Source: an uncultured Clostridia bacterium
GTDB lineage: Bacteria > Bacillota > Clostridia > Christensenellales > UBA1242
Reading direction: 5' to 3'
Assembly: GCA_900554955.1 (NCBI GenBank)
Contig: USJH01000034.1
Location: 1-9,116 of the forward strand
Length of the DNA: 9,116 nt
The notes below the pieces were generated by a model, which saw only the letters and a program-made list of their open reading frames with translations, did no database searches and had not been told where the DNA came from. Positions within the stretch are counted from its first letter, which is position 1, and every line of letters starts with the position of its first letter. Position numbers and translations under genes: made by a program. Below, in pieces: positions 5,216 through 9,116 of the stretch.

Positions 5216-7533
5216 TGAAAAAAATAAAGAATAACAAAACAAAATTTTCAGTTTTGCTTTCTCTCGTTTTTGCTTTTGCACTTGTTTTTACTCTTGCTTT
5301 CAGTCTTCCTTTTGCAAAAAATAGTTCATTTGCAGAAGGTGAAACTGTTCATGAAAAAATCGAAATTAATTTTGTTAATAAATCAGACTTAGTTTTCAGT
5401 GGTGAAAATGAATTTTCAGACGAAATTTATTATAATAAAACTGAAAATCGTCTTGAAGACAAAAATGGTCAAGAAATTGACTTGAATGTTAAAACCAATG
5501 ATGCATTGTTTACAGCTTGGTTTGTGTATAATGTAAACAGTGAGAATGATTTTGAGCAACTTGGAAGTGACTATGGTGCATCTTTCAAATTGCTTAAACT
5601 TGTTCAAAAAATATATGCAAGTGAAAACAATGAAAACTATGTTGTTGATGGAAAGATTTCTTTGCTTTCAGTTCGTGAAAACAACACTGTTTTAACGATT
5701 GATCAATCAGTGAATGATTTTGGTAAACTTTATGTTTCAGGTGTTTTGGTTGAAAATAAAATTACACTTGACTTTGGAACAGAATATTCATTTGAAATTG
5801 TTCCAAAAAATAATTATGCTTTGACAGTTGCAAAAATTTATGGTGGGGCAGACTTTGGAACCCCAGGAAGTGAACCTAAATTTACATCAGCAAATAAAAC
5901 TTTCACTTTCACAACAACAACTCTTTCAAACTATACAATTGCTGCAGAATATGAAAAAATCAATTATGTTGTAAATTTCCTTGCAGTTGACAGAAGCATG
6001 GTTGCATATGCAGACATGACTGTTTCGTCATATTTGGACATTGTTGCAACAACTGGAAAAGTTGATGAAACATTAAAAAACAAAGTAACAATTTCTTCTG
6101 ATAATAATTTCAGATTTTTTGCTTGCAAAATCATGAATAATCAAACAAATAGTTATGAAGAATTTGATTTGCGTTCTGTTCAAGAAAATGGTCAAGTTCT
6201 TGGCGCTGATTTTTATGATAAATATGCATCTAATGGCAAAGTTGATGTTTATGTTGTTTTTGATAAACTTTATCAAATTAAAGTTTCAGCAACAGGAGAA
6301 GGCGAGTTTGCTGCATATGTAAATCAAATTCCTGTAAGCTCTGAAAAAATTGTTGATGGGGTTCTTACAACCTATGTTTCAGCATTTGAGAAAGTTGAAA
6401 TTTATGCACTTCCTGGAAAAGGTTCTATTATTGCAAATGTTGAAAACGTTTCAAGTTCAGAACTTGAAAACGGAAAAATCACTCTTCAAGACATTTCTGA
6501 AAATCGTGAAATTAAGATTAATTTTGATGAGCAATTTTATGTTTTGAAAGTATATGCTTTTGACAATAAAGACGAAAGATTAAGCCAATATGACATGAAT
6601 TCTATCATCTATGTTAATGGTGTTAAAACAAACAAGATCCGCATTGGTGACAAAATTACAAGAATTGAAACCATAGTTGGATCACTTAATGCAGATTATA
6701 AAATTCAAGAATATCAAATTTTCAATAAAATAGCGAACCGATTTGTGCCATATAACGAAGGACTTAAATTTGATGAAACCTATGTTACTGAAGGAACAGA
6801 AAATGTTCTTTATGTTAAGGCAATTTATACAAGACAATATAGAGCAAGTGTTTATATTGATGAACTTTCTAAAGGCTCTGGATATTTCACTGTTGAAATT
6901 TTGAATAGTGCTTGGGTTTTGCAAAATAGATATGACAAGAAAACAGAATTTAACATGACTCTTTCTGCAGGAACAAAAGTTCGTGTTACTGCATATAGCT
7001 ATCGTGGATATGCTTTCAATAAGTTTACACTTGAAAATGAAAACCCTGCTGATAAAGAAATCATTACAAAATCAATTGAGAACGAAGATGTTTCTCTTGG
7101 TCTTGTTTATGAAAAATCAGATGTAAATGTTAAAATTGAATCAACTTCTGAACATGCAAAAACTCAAAACCTTTCATCAAACAAGGTTCAAATTGGTGAT
7201 AAAATTACAATTGCTTATAAGCTTGATTTCTCATATGAACTTAAAAATGTGTATATTAACAAAGTTCGTGCTGACAAGCTTGACAACGTTCATAATGATG
7301 GAAACTCAATTGTAATTGATGTTACAAAAGAATTTTTAAGCTCTCTTGACAAAAACGGAAATATTAATGTTGAGATTAAGACTGTTCGTGATGGAAGCTA
7401 TATTTCATTTGTAATTGTAATTCCGATTATTCTTGTTCTTATTGCTGGTGCCGCAGCCGTTTCTGTTGTATATTTCATTAAAGCAAAAAAGAAACGTGAC
7501 GAGATTGATACAACAGAAATTGAAAACAAATAA
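5215..7533 (+). CDS. Large exported modular surface protein, paralog of the upstream gene product (772 aa)
   Basis: A signal peptide (MKKIKNNK, hydrophobic 11-34, probable cleavage after SFA at 38-40) precedes an ectodomain of nearly 690 residues and a transmembrane helix (730-756). A short basic tail beginning KAKKKR follows. The ectodomain can be read as alternating modules like those of the upstream protein, with one extra long module at the N-terminus. Long modules: about 46-148, 251-355, 442-545 and the membrane-proximal 637-726. Short modules: about 148-255, 353-446 and 542-641. Matching elements include DKYASNGKVDVYVVF (335-349), IGDKI (477-481, 660-664) and GT-strand motifs (LDFGT 185-189, LSAGT 583-587). 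No catalytic motif, LPXTG, Cys pair or cytoplasmic signalling domain is seen. Translation is probably coupled to the upstream gene, so the two products are likely made together and may form a complex. A terminator follows. Function is unknown; a structural, adhesive or envelope-binding role is inferred from architecture alone. Confidence 0.9.
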   Translation: MKKIKNNKTKFSVLLSLVFAFALVFTLAFSLPFAKNSSFAEGETVHEKIEINFVNKSDLVFSGENEFSDEIYYNKTENRLEDKNGQEIDLNVKTNDALFTAWFVYNVNSENDFEQLGSDYGASFKLLKLVQKIYASENNENYVVDGKISLLSVRENNTVLTIDQSVNDFGKLYVSGVLVENKITLDFGTEYSFEIVPKNNYALTVAKIYGGADFGTPGSEPKFTSANKTFTFTTTTLSNYTIAAEYEKINYVVNFLAVDRSMVAYADMTVSSYLDIVATTGKVDETLKNKVTISSDNNFRFFACKIMNNQTNSYEEFDLRSVQENGQVLGADFYDKYASNGKVDVYVVFDKLYQIKVSATGEGEFAAYVNQIPVSSEKIVDGVLTTYVSAFEKVEIYALPGKGSIIANVENVSSSELENGKITLQDISENREIKINFDEQFYVLKVYAFDNKDERLSQYDMNSIIYVNGVKTNKIRIGDKITRIETIVGSLNADYKIQEYQIFNKIANRFVPYNEGLKFDETYVTEGTENVLYVKAIYTRQYRASVYIDELSKGSGYFTVEILNSAWVLQNRYDKKTEFNMTLSAGTKVRVTAYSYRGYAFNKFTLENENPADKEIITKSIENEDVSLGLVYEKSDVNVKIESTSEHAKTQNLSSNKVQIGDKITIAYKLDFSYELKNVYINKVRADKLDNVHNDGNSIVIDVTKEFLSSLDKNGNINVEIKTVRDGSYISFVIVIPIILVLIAGAAAVSVVYFIKAKKKRDEIDTTEIENK

Positions 7534-7550
7534 TATTATTAATCTATTTT

Positions 7551-7577
7551 AAAGGCAAACAAAACGTTTGCCTTTTT
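7551..7577 (+). terminator. Intrinsic terminator of the surface-protein operon
   Basis: A perfect 10-bp stem, AAAGGCAAAC (7551-7560) with GTTTGCCTTT (7566-7575), has an AAAAC loop and a T run 7573-7577. It lies 18 bases after the stop codon. Confidence 0.9.
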
Positions 7578-7625
7578 ATTTGCAAAAATTAGTTTTTGTT
7601 TAGTCTTTTTTTTATAATATTTCAT

Positions 7626-7650
7626 ATAGAATGCTTTTCTTTGATTCTAT
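7626..7650. repeat. Short inverted repeat in the gap before the last gene
   Basis: ATAGAAT (7626-7632) and ATTCTAT (7644-7650) are perfect 7-base arms around 11 bases. It lies between the operon terminator and the promoter of the next gene, about 30 bases upstream of the -35. It could be an upstream protein-binding site, but in DNA this AT-rich such repeats also arise by chance. Confidence 0.3.
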
Positions 7651-7682
7651 TATTTAAAAAGTGGTTTACCATAAAGTCAATA

Positions 7683-7710
7683 TTGACAAATGTCATATTT
7701 GTGATATACT
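7683..7710 (+). promoter_or_regulatory. Strong predicted promoter of the 441-aa gene
   Basis: A perfect TTGACA (7683-7688) and TATACT (7705-7710, 5 of 6) are separated by 16 bases, with TGA (7702-7704) forming an extended -10. AGGAG (7719-7723) lies 8 bases before the ATG at 7732. The predicted leader is short. This is the best promoter in the window. Confidence 0.8.
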
Positions 7711-7719
7711 TTTCGTATA
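7684..7719. repeat. Overlapping dyads within the promoter of the 441-aa gene (possible operators)
   Basis: Three symmetric elements lie on the promoter. TGACA-AA-TGTCA (7684-7695) and ACAAAT-N5-ATTTGT (7686-7702) share the -35 and spacer. TATAC-N5-GTATA (7705-7719) covers the -10 and start region. All are exact in their arms. Their position suits a repressor competing with polymerase, but no regulator is encoded nearby and no known operator was matched. Confidence 0.4.
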
Positions 7720-7731
7720 GGAGAGCAGGTT

Positions 7732-9057
7732 ATGGTTGATAAAGAAGCGGTTAAATCATTTTTCTTTGAAGGGGACAAAACTCCTGTTGGCACAATGCAT
7801 TATAGTTTTTTGGAGCCAGATGATATTTCAAATTATTCACAATTTGAGCTTGAAGCAATTTATGAGTCGATTGAAAAACTTCATATTATCACAACAATGT
7901 TAGAGTTTGAATATGGTTTTAAACTTGAGGAAGAACCAAAAAAGAACCTTAAAAAATATAATCAATATAGAAATTGCATGTTTGAAATGGACAAACTTGA
8001 AGCGTATCTTGACTATATTGAGCTTGACACTGAAGAAAAATTGATGATTAAGTTTCTTGCTGATAAAAATCAATTTACACTTCTTGATGCAAGAAAGGGT
8101 GTTAAAAACTTTTATGAAAGAGCTGTTGGAATTTTTCCTGGAGAAACTCTTGCATTTTTCTTTCATGATGATATAGATTTTTGTGAAGAATATGAAATTG
8201 CAACACACCCAGGCTTTACGAATGCATCGTTTAGTGGAAAGAAATTGTTCTTGTCAACACAAATGCTTGCAGCAATTCTTGCGATGGCAGAAAAGAAGAG
8301 TCTTCCACTTGGAAAACAAAAGCTTCTTGATGCTTTCTTTAATACATTTAGCGATCAAATGCCAACAATGGACGAAATTAAATCTAACAGAAAAAATTAT
8401 TATTTAATTTTGGCTGAAAGTTGTTGGGAAATCATGTCAAACGCATCAAATCTTGGACTTTCAAAAGGACAAAAAGAAAAACTTAGAAAAATTAACCTTA
8501 ATTCTCTTAAAGCAATAATGCTTGAGCATATTAACAATCGTCCTGGACAATTTTACATTTTGCCACCAGCAATGAAAGATATTGTTTGGAATGGTGACGA
8601 AAATAATATTATTTATCAAGTTTATAATGAACCATATGTTTCATATTTAAAACTTTCAAAACCATTAAGAAAACAATTTGCTGAAGATCTTATTGATGTT
8701 CTAAGTCTTGCGAAATCTAAAGGTTATCTATCAAGTGAAGATGTTGTCGAAAATCTTTTAGCTCATAATGAAATTTATCGTTATATTGATTCTGAATTTA
8801 GCAACCATGTTTCAAAAACCTTGATTGACAATATGAAGAGTATGAATACAGATGCTTTTATTCTTCAAGATAATAGAACTGAAGATACAATTGATCTTGG
8901 ACTTTCTCTTTTAAACTTTATTGATACAGTTAAAGATAAAAAGCCTATTTTGAATTGTTTGTCTGAAGAAAGCATTGCATATCTTGAAAAATATGCAAAA
9001 AATAATCAAACAACAAAAAAACTCGGAAAAGTTGAAATTGTTGAAAAAGCAGAATAA
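7732..9057 (+). CDS. Uncharacterised soluble, mostly helical protein (441 aa)
   Basis: I do not recognise this protein. It has no signal peptide and no membrane segment, so it is probably cytoplasmic. The sequence looks largely alpha-helical: acidic and aromatic-rich at the start (EPDDISNYSQFELEAIYESI, 28-47), a central hydrophobic helix around LSTQMLAAILAMAEKKSL (174-191), and regular amphipathic helices from about 310 to 420. A more beta- or loop-like patch with aromatic and acidic residues lies at 130-165 (GETLAFFFHDDIDF, 137-150). No nucleotide-binding loop, zinc site, helicase, nuclease or protease motif stands out. The ATG is fixed by AGGAG 8 bases upstream and a near-consensus promoter; a terminator follows 3 bases after the stop, so it is a single-gene unit. 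Codon use matches the neighbours, with no sign of recent transfer. A house-specific protein family is likely. Confidence 0.9.
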   Translation: MVDKEAVKSFFFEGDKTPVGTMHYSFLEPDDISNYSQFELEAIYESIEKLHIITTMLEFEYGFKLEEEPKKNLKKYNQYRNCMFEMDKLEAYLDYIELDTEEKLMIKFLADKNQFTLLDARKGVKNFYERAVGIFPGETLAFFFHDDIDFCEEYEIATHPGFTNASFSGKKLFLSTQMLAAILAMAEKKSLPLGKQKLLDAFFNTFSDQMPTMDEIKSNRKNYYLILAESCWEIMSNASNLGLSKGQKEKLRKINLNSLKAIMLEHINNRPGQFYILPPAMKDIVWNGDENNIIYQVYNEPYVSYLKLSKPLRKQFAEDLIDVLSLAKSKGYLSSEDVVENLLAHNEIYRYIDSEFSNHVSKTLIDNMKSMNTDAFILQDNRTEDTIDLGLSLLNFIDTVKDKKPILNCLSEESIAYLEKYAKNNQTTKKLGKVEIVEKAE

Positions 9058-9060
9058 TTA

Positions 9061-9089
9061 AAAGTCCACCCAATATGGTGGACTTTTTT
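9061..9089 (+). terminator. Intrinsic terminator after the 441-aa gene
   Basis: A perfect 10-bp stem, AAAGTCCACC (9061-9070) with GGTGGACTTT (9077-9086), has a CAATAT loop and T run 9084-9089. The last 27 bases of the window contain no recognisable feature. Confidence 0.92.
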
Positions 9090-9116
9090 GTTCGTTATTA
9101 TTAGAATATTTTTGTG

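Noticed and set aside
4836..5281. Long open frames on the minus strand opposite the lysine-rich tail, predicting Leu/Phe/Cys-rich proteins
   Set aside because: They arise from the purine-rich coding strand: the complement of Lys/Glu codons gives Phe/Leu/Ser codons without stops. No ribosome binding site was seen, and they cross the junction of two well-supported genes.
4967..7533. Sortase anchoring of the two surface proteins
   Set aside because: No LPXTG-like motif precedes either membrane helix, and the long charged tail of the first protein is far larger than a sortase-signal tail.
1..9116. CRISPR arrays, tRNA or rRNA genes, insertion sequences, integrase or phage genes
   Set aside because: No regularly spaced direct repeats, tRNA-like cloverleaf, rRNA sequence, transposase/integrase motif or flanking terminal repeats were seen. 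Base composition and codon use look uniform across the window.

Overview
The window comes from the chromosome of an AT-rich bacterium, most likely a low-GC Gram-positive of the Bacillota (Clostridia-like, possibly an uncultured gut lineage). The grounds are the strong A/T codon bias, AGGAG-type ribosome binding sites 6-8 bases before most starts, short GC-stem/U-tract terminators, Sec-type signal peptides, and large repeat-built surface proteins anchored by a C-terminal membrane helix instead of an outer-membrane system. The genetic code looks standard. The taxon is an inference; nothing here fixes a species.

Layout. Positions 2-280 hold the 3' end of polA, ending at a hairpin (294-325) that also serves the convergent gene on the minus strand. 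That gene (1489-452) encodes a GNAT-type acetyltransferase with an unrecognised C-terminal half. An 88-base divergent region separates it from a membrane-anchored lytic transglycosylase (1578-2114). A small ASCH/PUA-like protein (2291-2641) follows from its own probable promoter and ends in a terminator folded around its stop codon.

The largest part of the window (2789-7533) is a two-gene operon whose genes overlap by one base. Both encode large exported single-pass membrane proteins (808 and 772 aa). By eye, both ectodomains are built of two alternating kinds of module, roughly 90-120 residues each, and end in a similar membrane-proximal module, so they look like a tandem paralogous pair. 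They differ on the cytoplasmic side. The first carries about 134 residues of charged coiled coil followed by a lysine/threonine/alanine-rich, histone-H1-like tail; the second has only a short basic stub. The operon promoter overlaps a near-perfect inverted repeat.

The last gene (7732-9057) encodes a soluble 441-aa protein that I do not recognise. It is preceded by a near-consensus promoter overlapped by short dyads and followed by a clean terminator.

No tRNA, rRNA, CRISPR array, insertion sequence or attachment site was seen, and no gene-free stretch exceeds 200 bases. The transglycosylase (cell-wall cleavage) and the paralogous pair (cell surface) share an envelope theme, but only the pair is clearly one operon. 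The most interesting candidate for an undescribed system is that pair, in particular the surface module linked through the membrane to a polybasic cytoplasmic tail.
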